This document shows positions 9,035-17,700 of a stretch of 64,000 bases of DNA, in pieces. Under the pieces are notes generated by a model that ran no database searches, had not been told where the DNA came from, and saw only the letters and a list, made by a program, of their open reading frames with translations. The DNA is from Poriferisodalis sp965208895 (GTDB lineage Bacteria; Actinomycetota; Acidimicrobiia; Acidimicrobiales; Poriferisodalaceae). The stretch is from assembly GCF_965208895.1 (NCBI RefSeq), contig NZ_OZ242363.1, positions 3,844,001 through 3,908,000 of the forward strand, given 5' to 3'. Positions within the stretch are counted from its first letter, which is position 1. Each line of letters opens with the position of its first letter. A program made the position numbers and the translations under genes.

Positions 9035-9304
9035 ATGAGAGTCCGGGGCACACCTGATGAGACGGCCCGCCGCGGCGACGAGATCTACGAGCGAGATATC
9101 AAGCCGACGCTCGGCATCGATCAGCATGGCAGCTATGTCTCCATCGACATTGACAGTGGTAGCTGGACCATCGGCGACACGCGCCGTGCAGCAGTCGACG
9201 ACCTGTATGAGCAACATCCGGATGCCTGCGATGTATGGACGCTGCGCGTCGGTCATCGGGCTGCGTTCCAGCTCGGTGGTCGCCCGCTGCGGGGTTCCGT
9301 GTGA
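9035..9304 (+). CDS. Small protein A of the A-B module (copy 1), unrecognised
   Basis: An 89-residue soluble protein with no signal peptide. It is homologous to the protein at 39223-39498: both carry TARRGDEIYERDI (or GEEIYERDI) near residue 10, an H-G-x-x-V-x-I-D-x-D-S-G motif near 35, then a DVWxLRVGxRA motif near 75. I recall similar small proteins of unnamed family beside clan AA proteases in cyanobacteria and other phyla, but know of no assigned function. The stop overlaps the start of the protease by four bases (GTGA), so the two are made together. ATG 9035 is chosen because AAAGG is upstream and homology begins there. An antitoxin-like, inhibitor or substrate role is speculation. Confidence 0.75.
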   Translation: MRVRGTPDETARRGDEIYERDIKPTLGIDQHGSYVSIDIDSGSWTIGDTRRAAVDDLYEQHPDACDVWTLRVGHRAAFQLGGRPLRGSV

Positions 9305-9675
9305 TCGAAGGCCGCGTCAATGCTCGCCTCGAAGCCACTGTCGCCCTCGATGTAAAGGGTCCGGGCGGACGATCACGCACGGTTGAGGCTGTCATCGACA
9401 CCGGCTACAGCGAATTCCTGACCCTGCCGCCGGCACATGTCAGCGAGCTCGCTCTGCCGTACAAGACCCTCAGCCAAGCGGTCTTGGCAAACGGCGCCGT
9501 TGACACCTTCGGGGTCTACGGCGCTGAGCTGATATGGGATGGACAGGTCGTCGCTGTCTTCGCAGACCAAGCCGAGACCACGCCGCTCATCGGCATGTCC
9601 CTGCTGGAGGGTTACGAGTTGCGGATCGAAACACACATCGGCGGCCGCGTCCTCATCGAGTCGCTCCGTGCGTGA
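9301..9675 (+). CDS. Retropepsin-like (clan AA) aspartic protease, protein B of the A-B module (copy 1)
   Basis: A 124-residue single-domain protein with the catalytic-type motif VIDTGYSEFLTLP (Asp33-Thr34-Gly35), as in retropepsin-like bacterial clan AA proteases, which act as homodimers with one Asp from each chain. The second half holds a hydrophobic LIGMSLLEGYELRIE segment, also typical of this family (a flap and second psi-loop region). The GTG start overlaps the stop of protein A. Its paralogue at 39495-39869 has exactly the same length and the same Asp position. No signal peptide or membrane helix is seen, so it is cytoplasmic. Protease activity has to be inferred; the substrate is unknown. 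Confidence 0.85.
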   Translation: MIEGRVNARLEATVALDVKGPGGRSRTVEAVIDTGYSEFLTLPPAHVSELALPYKTLSQAVLANGAVDTFGVYGAELIWDGQVVAVFADQAETTPLIGMSLLEGYELRIETHIGGRVLIESLRA

Positions 9676-9713
9676 CGGGTTGGGGCGGCCCAGCTCGCGA
9701 CAGCGCCTGAGAG

Positions 9714-10604
9714 CTACTCGACGCCGAGAGGGCGGCCGGCTCGCCAAGCCTCGGCCACATCACACATGCGGGTGTAGCTGACGCCGAGGTCGGTCATCTG
9801 CTCGATCCAGCGCTCCATCTCATACAGGCGCCCGCCGCGGCCGATGGCCTGGGGGTGGAACGTGACCGTGCACACGCCGTGCTCCACCTCGTTCACCATC
9901 CACTTCACATCCGAGAGAAACGTGTCGAACATGGTGGCGGGGTTTTCGAGCCCGGTCAGGATCGTGTTCTTGAAGGTGACGAACTCGAGGTGGACGTAGT
10001 CGTCGAGGTGCCAGCTGAACGGCAGTTCGACGAGGTCGACTTGGTCGCCGAACTCCATGGGCCCGTCGGTCGGGAACTGGTCGCCGGTGCGCAGCCAGTA
10101 GGGCGCGTAGTCGTGGCCCATCAGCGATGAGTCGTAGCTGAGCCCGTATTCGATCAGCAGGTCGATCGTCCATGGGTTGATGTCGCCCGATGGGGCCCGG
10201 TAGCCCTTGGGCGGGGCGCCGGTGAGCGATTCGATCTGCGCAAACGTCCGCTCCAGAATGGCACGCTCCTCGTCTTCGCTGAGGCGTGGGTTGTACTCGT
10301 GGGCGTAGCCGTGCAGGCCCACCTCGCAGCCGGCGTCGACCACCATCCGGGCGGCGTCGGGGTAGGTGTCGATGGAATGGCCCGGAATGAAGAACGTGCA
10401 CGGAATGTCGTGCTTCGCCAGCAGCTTGAGTATGCGCGGCACCGCGACGGCGCCGAATTCACCGCGTGAGATAGGCGTCGGCGTGGTCTGGCGGCGGGCG
10501 ATCCACAACGACGGGCCGTCGAAGTCGAAGGTCAGGCAGACGTAGCCCGCCGGGTTGTCGGGTATCGCCTCGCTGTTGTGCAGGGCAATTGTCTCGGTGG
10601 CCAT
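9714..10604 (-). CDS. Polysaccharide deacetylase family (NodB-homology) hydrolase
   Basis: Carbohydrate esterase family 4-type enzyme of 296 residues. Motif 1 is TFDFDGPS with Asp27 and Asp29, motif 2 is HGYAHEY with His98 and His102 as metal ligands, and motif 3 is GYRAPSGDINPW near 133. There is no signal peptide, which fits the cytosolic branch (PuuE/allantoinase-like amide hydrolases and related deacetylases) better than cell-wall deacetylases. AAGGGGG precedes the ATG on the minus strand. It is divergent from the DUF3179 lipoprotein gene at 10760. The substrate cannot be told. Confidence 0.87.
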   Translation of the reverse strand: MATETIALHNSEAIPDNPAGYVCLTFDFDGPSLWIARRQTTPTPISRGEFGAVAVPRILKLLAKHDIPCTFFIPGHSIDTYPDAARMVVDAGCEVGLHGYAHEYNPRLSEDEERAILERTFAQIESLTGAPPKGYRAPSGDINPWTIDLLIEYGLSYDSSLMGHDYAPYWLRTGDQFPTDGPMEFGDQVDLVELPFSWHLDDYVHLEFVTFKNTILTGLENPATMFDTFLSDVKWMVNEVEHGVCTVTFHPQAIGRGGRLYEMERWIEQMTDLGVSYTRMCDVAEAWRAGRPLGVE

Positions 10605-10759
10605 TGCTCATTCCCCCTTGTGTGCCGCGCCAGTCCGGGCGCCGACAGCGGGCCTGCTGGCGTGTCGTGTGAGGTCGGCTCGCGCTGGCACTGGCGCCGT
10701 TCTAGTCCACCCGGCCCGACTACGGCGCTGGGAGGGGCTGCCGTAGGCTCGACGGCCGT

Positions 10760-12403
10760 ATGCGAAAGCTGATCTGTGCGGCGGTGGCCGCGAGTGTGCT
10801 GGTCGCCTCGTGCACGTCGGCTTCGGACGAATCTGCTGAGGGGTTGGGCCGCCAGGACACGTCGGCGGTTGGCTCTGCGGGCAGTGCCGCAGACGACGAT
10901 GCGGGGGCGGCAGAGCCGGGGCCGCCAGACGACGAAACGGCCGACGCTGAGCCGGATCCAGACGAGACAGCCGGCGCCGCCTCAGCCAGCGCGACGACGA
11001 CCACGACGACCGAGCCGTTCTTTCCCGGGACCGAAGACGGGCGGCCATTCCTCGAGCTCAACCTGCTGGAGAAGATCGACGAGTTCTTGGAGCTGCCCAA
11101 CACGGCATTCGCTGCGAATGTCGCCGGCGAGATGGGCCTGAGCGGGGATCAGCGCTGGGTTGCGTGGGTCATGGACATCATGCGCACCGGCGGTTCTCGC
11201 AACGTGTCCGATACGTCGATGGGAGCGCTGGAACGGCTCACGGGCATCGAGAGCTCGGGCGATTTCAACACCGACTACGTCAGATACGGCTCGTGGTACC
11301 GCTCGCACGGCGTCGATCCGGGTGAGGGCTACGAGGTCTTCAAGCAAGAGTTGTACGCATACCTCGACTTCCGGTTCGGCGACATGCTTGCCCAAGTCAC
11401 CGACCGGGTCACGCTGGGGGCAATCCAGTTCGGCGGGGTGCGCCGAGGCGGGATTCCCGAGCTGAACAACCCCGAACGGCTGACCCCAGCCGAAGCCGAC
11501 TTCATGACCGATGACGAACTGGTACTGGGCTTCGTCATCGGCGGCGAGGCCGGTGCCTATCCGGTCCGGTTCCTCGCTCGCCATGAGCTTGCGAACGACA
11601 TCGTGGGCGGCATGCCGGTGGCGCTCGGTTACTGCACGCTGTGCCTGACAGCGCTCATGTTCGACCGGCGACTGCCCGACGGTTCCGAGATCACGTTCCA
11701 GACATCGGGCCTGCTGATGGACTCGAACAAGATCATGATCGACAACGAGACCGAGAGCCTGTGGAACCACCTCTCGGGCACGGCGTTCGCCGGGCCGCTG
11801 GCGGGCACAAAGCTGGAGCAGTATCCGGTTGCCACGGTGCGCTGGGCGGACTGGCTGGCCGATCATCCCGACACGTTCACTCTCGACACGCCGCCCCCGA
11901 CGTACTTCGCGGAAATGCCCGAGCGCCCGCCGATCGCGTACGACTACACGCCCGACGCGGCGTACCGCTCGTACTACTCCAGCGAGGACCTGTGGTTCCC
12001 GACCTTCGAGACGCCCGACGTGTTCGAGCTCAAAGAGGAAGTGGTCACCATCGACCGCAACGGCCTCGCACTGGCGTTGGGGCTCGCTGAGCTGGAGGAC
12101 ATGGGCCCGTTCGTCTACGTGCTCGGCGGTGAACCCTTGGTGATCGTGCCGAACCGGGGTGGGGCCAGGGTGTACAGCGCCGCCGACGTCGCAGAAGTGC
12201 CGGCTGCGGCGTGGCGTCACGGGGCGCCTGTCGAGGTGGCTCCCGGGGGCGTGCTGCACGACGAGCTGCGCGTCAACGGCGTGGACGGGCGCAACCGCGT
12301 CGATCTCAGGCTGCCGCGCATTGTGTCGTCGCAATCGTTCTGGTTCGCCTGGTACGGGCTGCATCCCGATACCGAAATCTGGCCGCCTGTCGCGCAGAAC
12401 TAG
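10760..12403 (+). CDS. DUF3179 lipoprotein
   Basis: A 547-residue secreted protein. The N-terminus MRKLICAAVAASVLVASC is a lipoprotein signal with the lipidated Cys at residue 18, followed by an acidic, Ala/Thr-rich spacer to about residue 90. The C-terminal half matches DUF3179, including the characteristic YPVRFLARHELANDIVGG and VALGYCTLCLTALMFDRR near 255-300 and SLWNHLSGTAFAGPLAG near 335. The function of the family is not known; the conserved Cys pair in CTLC suggests redox or metal chemistry. It stands alone between a divergent deacetylase gene and tRNA-Glu. Confidence 0.88.
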   Translation: MRKLICAAVAASVLVASCTSASDESAEGLGRQDTSAVGSAGSAADDDAGAAEPGPPDDETADAEPDPDETAGAASASATTTTTTEPFFPGTEDGRPFLELNLLEKIDEFLELPNTAFAANVAGEMGLSGDQRWVAWVMDIMRTGGSRNVSDTSMGALERLTGIESSGDFNTDYVRYGSWYRSHGVDPGEGYEVFKQELYAYLDFRFGDMLAQVTDRVTLGAIQFGGVRRGGIPELNNPERLTPAEADFMTDDELVLGFVIGGEAGAYPVRFLARHELANDIVGGMPVALGYCTLCLTALMFDRRLPDGSEITFQTSGLLMDSNKIMIDNETESLWNHLSGTAFAGPLAGTKLEQYPVATVRWADWLADHPDTFTLDTPPPTYFAEMPERPPIAYDYTPDAAYRSYYSSEDLWFPTFETPDVFELKEEVVTIDRNGLALALGLAELEDMGPFVYVLGGEPLVIVPNRGGARVYSAADVAEVPAAAWRHGAPVEVAPGGVLHDELRVNGVDGRNRVDLRLPRIVSSQSFWFAWYGLHPDTEIWPPVAQN

Positions 12404-12512
12404 CGACCGCCACGGCGTGCCCGAAGCACCGGTGCAGCCGACCTGTCGGCCCCTGCGGCGCCCACAAGCCCACGTCGGGCGGTGGGTATGCTGGCTCCTC
12501 GCATCTCAACTC

Positions 12513-12585
12513 GCCCCCATCGTCTAGCGGCCAAGGACACCACCCTCTCAAGGTGGCGGCACGGGTTCGAATCCCGTTGGGGGTG
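12513..12585 (+). tRNA. tRNA-Glu (anticodon CTC)
   Basis: A 73-base cloverleaf: acceptor GCCCCCA pairs with TGGGGGT (one G-T pair at the end), discriminator G, anticodon arm CCACC-CTCTCAA-GGTGG with anticodon CTC, and the T-arm CACGGGTTCGAATCCCGTT region with the GGTTCGAATCC loop. CCA is not encoded. It lies between the DUF3179 gene and a truncated gene, a typical integration-prone spot, although no integrase or att duplication is seen. Confidence 0.96.
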
Positions 12586-12620
12586 CTCGTGGCCGCTCGG
12601 CGCATCGGACCCCCATCACG

Positions 12621-12794
12621 GTGACACCCGAACACTTCGCCGAAGCGATCAGCCCAGCGTCTCAGATTGCTGCCGCGGAACTGTCGGTGGTGACCCGGCA
12701 AGGGCATCCCGACTTCCTGGACCTGCCGTGGGAGCATCCCCTCGAACGTGCTCGACAAGCTTCCCGCCGAGAGAATGCTGACCGCTCCCGATGA
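12621..12794 (+). pseudogene. Small ORF, probable N-terminal remnant of a DUF4032-type gene
   Basis: A 57-codon frame starting with GTG and ending in TGA that overlaps the next ATG by four bases (ATGA). Near residue 33 it reads HPDFLDLPWEHPLE, resembling the opening of actinobacterial DUF4032 proteins (LDLPWxxPLExW, from memory), after which the sequence becomes Arg-rich and stops. I read it as a truncated gene whose start is now coupled to the acyl-CoA synthetase. It could also be a genuine short leader peptide. Confidence 0.45.
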
Positions 12795-14590
12795 GTCCTG
12801 AGCCCGCTTCGAACCCTGAACTCGATTCGAACCGGGCGTCGGACTGGCACCGACACCTGCCGGCTGGCTGGAGCGCCGGCGATATCGATCTGTCCGCGGG
12901 CGGCACGCTGCCGGCGGTGTGGCTGGACCGCTGGTCATCGGATCCGCAGCGCCCCGTGGTATGGGATGCGAGCGAGGGCTGGGTGACTGGCGCCCAACTG
13001 CTTGAGCGCGCACAAGAGGTCGCGCAGCGCTTGGCGGGCGTGGGCATCGTCGCCGGTGACCGGGTGCTGATGAGCGGGCCGAGTTCGACGCGGCTCGTCG
13101 CTGCCCACGCTGCGCTGCTGGGGATAGGAGCGGTGGTCGTCCCGCTGAACGGCGCCTACCGCGCCGACGAAGTTCGCAATGTCGTGACGGACTGCCGTCC
13201 TGCGGCGGCACTGATCGAAGATGTCGGCAGTCCGGGCGAGTGGGAGCAGTGGATCACCTCAGCGGATCCGACGGTGCTGACCGACCGCTTCGACGCAACA
13301 GAACTTTCTGACGGACAGCCTTCGCGAGCGGAGAGATCCAGGCGCGCCCAATTCGGAGACCCTCTCGGGGAGCCTGGTGCTTCCGATACGTACAGAAAGT
13401 TCGCGGGGCCCGCGAGTGATCTCGAGTTGCGACGTTGGGCTCATGAGCGCGAGGGCGACGAGCCAGCGCTCATCGGGTACACCTCCGGCACGACCGGGCG
13501 GCCCAAGGGAGCGGTGCTGAGCCACGCGAACCTGCTCGCCTCGGTGCGGGCGCTGGAGCTGGCATGGCGCTGGACGTCAGATGACGTTCTGGTGCTGGCG
13601 CTGCCGCTGTTCCACATGCACGGCCTCGGCGTCGGCCTGCACGGCACGCTCACGGTCGGCGCGCGGGCCGTGCTGCAACCGACGTTCGACCCTGACGCCG
13701 TCTTTGATGCGATTCGCGAGCACCAGGCCACGATGTTCTTCGGCGTGCCGACGATGTACTCACGGCTGGTGGCCTCGCCGCGGGCCGCTGAGCTGTCGGC
13801 GCTGCGGCTGTGCGTGTCGGGCTCGGCGCCGATGCCTGCTGAGCTGCACGACGCCGTGCGGGAGGCCAGCGGTCAACATGTCATCGAGCGCTACGGCATG
13901 ACGGAAACCGTCATGCTGGTGTCGAATCCGTACGACGAGCCACGCCGCGCTGGCACGGTCGGTTTCCCGCTGCCGGGCGTGGAAGTCCGGCTCGACTCGT
14001 CGAACGACAGCGACCTGGCTGAACGGACCGGGCATAGCGCGCCGAGCCTCCCGACGGATCGAGTGGGAGTCTGCGGCCGCCCGGACGCGCGCAGTGATGC
14101 CGTGTCCAAGTACTCCGCTGATGCCGTTGCTCGGAGCGCCGCGGAAATTCTGGTGCGGGGACCCAACGTGTTCTCGGGCTACTGGGAACGGCCCGACGAC
14201 AACGCAGCGTCCTTCGACAACGGCTGGTTCCGCACCGGCGACCTCGGCGTGTGGGACGACGGCTACCTGCGAATCGTGGGACGGGCCAAAGAGCTCATCA
14301 TCTGCGGCGGATTCAACGTGTACCCCCGCGAGGTCGAAGAAGCCATCGCCGAGCACCCCGATGTCATCGAATGCGCTGTCGGGGGCGAAGCTGATCCTGA
14401 GTGGGGCGAAGTCGTGGTCGCCTACGTCGTCGCCGACCGCGACTTCGAAGACGACGAGCTGAAGGACTACGTGGGCGAGCGGCTCGCGTACTACAAGCGC
14501 CCCCGTCGCACTTACCGCATCTCGGCGCTGCCCCGCAATGCGCTTGGCAAGTTGCTGCGCCACGAACTCACCGGACGCGGCGGCCCCTGA
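12791..14590 (+). CDS. AMP-forming acyl-CoA synthetase (ANL superfamily) with two unusual insertions
   Basis: Activates a carboxylic acid to acyl-adenylate and acyl-CoA. ANL motifs are clear: the P-loop YTSGTTGRPKGAVLSH near 231, YGMTE near 370, NGWFRTGDLGVWDDGYLRIVGR near 477 and the C-terminal lysine region GKLLRHEL. The product is 599 residues, longer than the usual 500-550 for this type, because of Arg/Ser/Gly-rich stretches at about 166-210 and 406-452 that interrupt otherwise conserved sequence. The first contains a 102-bp segment with 10-bp perfect inverted ends. The start ATG overlaps the preceding small ORF. Substrate unknown (a malonyl- or medium-chain acyl-type enzyme is possible). 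Confidence 0.9.
   Translation: MSPEPASNPELDSNRASDWHRHLPAGWSAGDIDLSAGGTLPAVWLDRWSSDPQRPVVWDASEGWVTGAQLLERAQEVAQRLAGVGIVAGDRVLMSGPSSTRLVAAHAALLGIGAVVVPLNGAYRADEVRNVVTDCRPAAALIEDVGSPGEWEQWITSADPTVLTDRFDATELSDGQPSRAERSRRAQFGDPLGEPGASDTYRKFAGPASDLELRRWAHEREGDEPALIGYTSGTTGRPKGAVLSHANLLASVRALELAWRWTSDDVLVLALPLFHMHGLGVGLHGTLTVGARAVLQPTFDPDAVFDAIREHQATMFFGVPTMYSRLVASPRAAELSALRLCVSGSAPMPAELHDAVREASGQHVIERYGMTETVMLVSNPYDEPRRAGTVGFPLPGVEVRLDSSNDSDLAERTGHSAPSLPTDRVGVCGRPDARSDAVSKYSADAVARSAAEILVRGPNVFSGYWERPDDNAASFDNGWFRTGDLGVWDDGYLRIVGRAKELIICGGFNVYPREVEEAIAEHPDVIECAVGGEADPEWGEVVVAYVVADRDFEDDELKDYVGERLAYYKRPRRTYRISALPRNALGKLLRHELTGRGGP
13301..13402. repeat. 102-bp segment with inverted ends inside the acyl-CoA synthetase gene
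   Basis: GAACTTTCTG (13301-13310) is repeated inverted as CAGAAAGTTC (13393-13402). The segment is exactly 34 codons long, keeps the frame open and coincides with an insertion relative to the enzyme family. It may be a small palindrome-ended element tolerated in a surface loop. A 10-bp match alone could arise by chance. Confidence 0.4.
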
Positions 14591-14724
14591 GGCCAGGGCC
14601 GGGTGCAAGGTGTTGCGCTCGTCAGCGTGGGGTTTGGACGTCGCTGGTAGACAAGTTCCAGTCATTACGCCCTGTGAGCGGGTGTAACCTGCCGGGTTAT
14701 CCGAGAGGCACGAGGTGTTCACGA

Positions 14725-14787
14725 ATGATCAGGGTTGAGTCTTCGCGGAAGTTGCGGGGGGGGGGGGGCTTCTTAGCAGCCTCTTGA
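14725..14787 (+). CDS. Out-of-frame 5' end (signal peptide n-region) of the Calx-beta protein gene, or a 20-codon leader
   Basis: ATG 14725 is preceded by GAGGTG and encodes MIRVESSRKLRGGGGFLAAS before TGA at 14785-14787. Adding one G (or removing two) to the 13-G tract at 14756-14768 joins this start to the downstream frame and gives a textbook Sec signal: MIRVESSRKLR, Gly residues, LLSSLLTVAVLAALLVAV, PAGAQ. As read, the stop overlaps the TTG at 14784 (TTGA), so reinitiation is possible. Confidence 0.6.
   Translation: MIRVESSRKLRGGGGFLAAS
14756..14768 (+). repeat. Homopolymer of 13 G, candidate phase-variation tract
   Basis: Thirteen consecutive G fall between a good start codon and the hydrophobic core of a signal peptide. 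Lengths of 11 or 14 restore the frame; 13 does not. Tracts of this length slip during replication, but they are also a frequent source of assembly error. Confidence 0.85.
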
Positions 14788-17700
14788 CCGTGGCGGTGTT
14801 GGCCGCGCTGCTGGTTGCGGTGCCGGCGGGGGCGCAGTCGCCGACTTCGCTAGTGAGCAATCTGGGTCTGACGGCCAGTGCCTTTGGTGGCCCGGGCGCC
14901 AGGGATTATGCCCAGGCGTTTACTACGGGCGGCAACTCGGCGGGTTACTCGTTGAGCAGTGTTGATGTGCATTTCGAGAATTTGACGGATGCTGCTTGGG
15001 CTTCGAAGCTGGCGGTCACGGTGAATGCTGCTGTGTCCGGGAATCCGGGCGCGGTTCTCGGGACTTTGACGCCGTCGTCCACCGGCACGTTCTCTACTGC
15101 CCAGAATTTGAGGTTCGCGGCGCCGGGGAGCGGCATCAGCCTCGCGGCGGACACCACCTATTTTGTTGTGCTCGACAGCATTGCCGGATGGATCGGCTCA
15201 AACAACCTGCGAACCTCCATTGGGGACGGCGAGGATGCCGGCGGGGCACCGGGTTGGAGCATCGCCGACACGAGCCTGAACCGCTTTAGGCAGACGTCCG
15301 TTGGCTGGGCGTTCACCGGCGATGTTTCCCTCAGGATCGCGGTGAACGGCACCGCGAATGCGGCGTCGGATCTGTTGGTGTCGGCGCCTTCGGTGGTGAA
15401 CGTGCGTGAGGGCCAGACGGTGTCTGTGCGTCTGGACTTGGCTAAGGAGGTGACTGGCCGGGTGCCGGTGACGGTGGTGTCGTCTGATCCGTCGCGGGTC
15501 AGGGTGAATCATCCGGATCAGTTGTTCATGGGCCGCAAGTACGCGAATGGCCATAATGGGTCGAACGGCGTCGTGGGCGTTCAGGTGCAGACCAGTCTTA
15601 TTCCCGGCAGCGGTCGCTTGGTTGGCAACCGTGGTACACATTTTGACCCTAGCTATGGTTGGTCGGATCAGGACAGGTATGAGCCGTCTGGGTCGATCGG
15701 TTTCGATTTCGATGCTGCGGACTGGGCGGGTTATACGTCTATTGAGGAGCCTGTGCTGCATAAGGGCTTTCGGGTGGTGGAGGTGACCGGTGTGGCTTCT
15801 GGTGCGGATGGTCTGCCGGCGAATGGGCCTGACGCGAAGTTCCAGTTGCTGTTGTCGTCGAGCCACTCGTCGGTGGCGTTCGCGCCGATCACGGTGGTGG
15901 TGAAGCGTTCTCGGGGGCTCGATCCGGTGTTCGACCCGGATCCGAAGTCTGGTTTCGGGTGCCGTGAGCGGGAGTGTCTGCGTGTCGATGAGGGCGGCTC
16001 GGTTTCCTACACGGTGCGGAACTCCAACGTTCCGGCGCCGGGGTCGCCGTTGACGATCACGCCGACGGGTGAGGGCTTGTCGTTCGATCCGGCGGTGGTG
16101 TCGTGGACGCATCGCGATCATGATGAGCCGCGCACGGTGACGGTGACTGCTGCTCACGACAGTGATGTGAGGTCTGATACGCGGATCATTCGTCATGCGT
16201 TCAGCGAGAACTGGGACACGTCGGGGTCGCTGTCTCGGATCTTGGGGCAGCGGACGGAGTCCAATTTCAACATGGCGGTGAGGGTCGTCGACGACGACTT
16301 GACCGCTTTCGACGCGGTCGGCGCTGATGGGGCGGTGATCAGTCAGGTCAGCGTGTTGAGCCGTGCGGGCGAGAGCCGTTCGGGGGCCGGACGTTTCTGG
16401 GTCAGGGTCGACGGGGCGCCTGACTGCACGACGGGCTACGGCCGGTCTGCGGGGTTGTGCTGGGATACGTTGCGCATCCGTTTGCGCACCGGCCGCCCTG
16501 ACGGGTCGTGGGACAACGCGCCGGTGGCCGCGACGGTGCATCGCGCCGCTCAGGCGGGTGCGAGTCCGTTGTCGTACTCGAAGGTCGCGGGGCCCAGGCA
16601 CTGGTACGCGATGCATATCAGGCCCGAGCACTGGGACAGGCTGTTGCGGGTCGATTTGACGCTGGACCCGGCGCTGTACGGCACCAGCGGCAGCTATGTC
16701 ATCTCGATGAGCCTGGAGCGCGACAACGGCGAGCCGTCCGCGCATCGGCGGGTCACGGTCAGCTACGGGCCGAACCTGGAGACCTCTCCCAGCGTCGACG
16801 ACAACGTTCCGGTGTCCGACGGCGATCCGGTGCCCGACGGCCAGCAAGCACCCCCCCACGGCCAGGACCAGGCCGATCAGCAGCAGGCCGTCCCCGACGC
16901 AGACAGCGGCGGCGCGGACCCGGCGCCGTATGCGGCGGACGCCGGGGTCGTGGCGGCGGTGCAGTATCTGGCGTCGCAGACCCATCACGGCTTCGCGCAC
17001 GTGAACCGCTGGCAGCGGGCGCTCGCCGCGATCGGCGCGCTCGATCCTGCCGACGTGACGGGCGGCGCGATGAGCCTGGCCGAGGCCCGCCGCAACGCCA
17101 GCAGGTACAGCAGCCCTGTGTGGGACCAGGTAGTCGCCGAGATCGAAGCCAAGCAAGCCCACGACACAGCACAACAACAACAACAACAGCAGCCTGTCGG
17201 CGACGGCCAGCCGCCGCCGCCGCCTGTTGTGCCTGAGGTGACTGTTGCGTCCGGGTCAGGAGCGACTGAGGGATCCGCGGTGAGCTTCACGGTGGCAGCG
17301 TCGCCTGCGCCCGCAGGCGACTTGGCTGTGTCGGTCACGATCGCGGCGGCAGGCGACTACGGCGTCACCGCAGGCACGCGCACGGTCACGATCCCCGCCG
17401 GTTCGTCGTCGGCGACGCTGACCGTGGACACCGTCGGCGACACGACTGACGAGCCCGACGGGACGATCACCGCTGCGGTGGCCGACGGCGACGGCTACAC
17501 CGTGGGCGCCGCAGCCGCGGCGACGGTCACTGTGTCCGACGACGACGACCCGCCGCCGGCGTACGTGATGGACCCGGCGCTGATCGCGGAGGTCCAAGCG
17601 CACATCGCGTCGTTCAGGGCGCGCAGCCACCACGCAGGGATACGCGACTGGACAGCGGTGCTCGACCGGCTCGAAGGCCGCAGCGGCGCCATGAGCGACG

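Noticed and set aside
15198..17186. Long minus-strand frame (662 codons) opposite the surface protein
   Set aside because: Arg/His-rich, low-complexity shadow of a repetitive high-GC gene with no motif or ribosome site.
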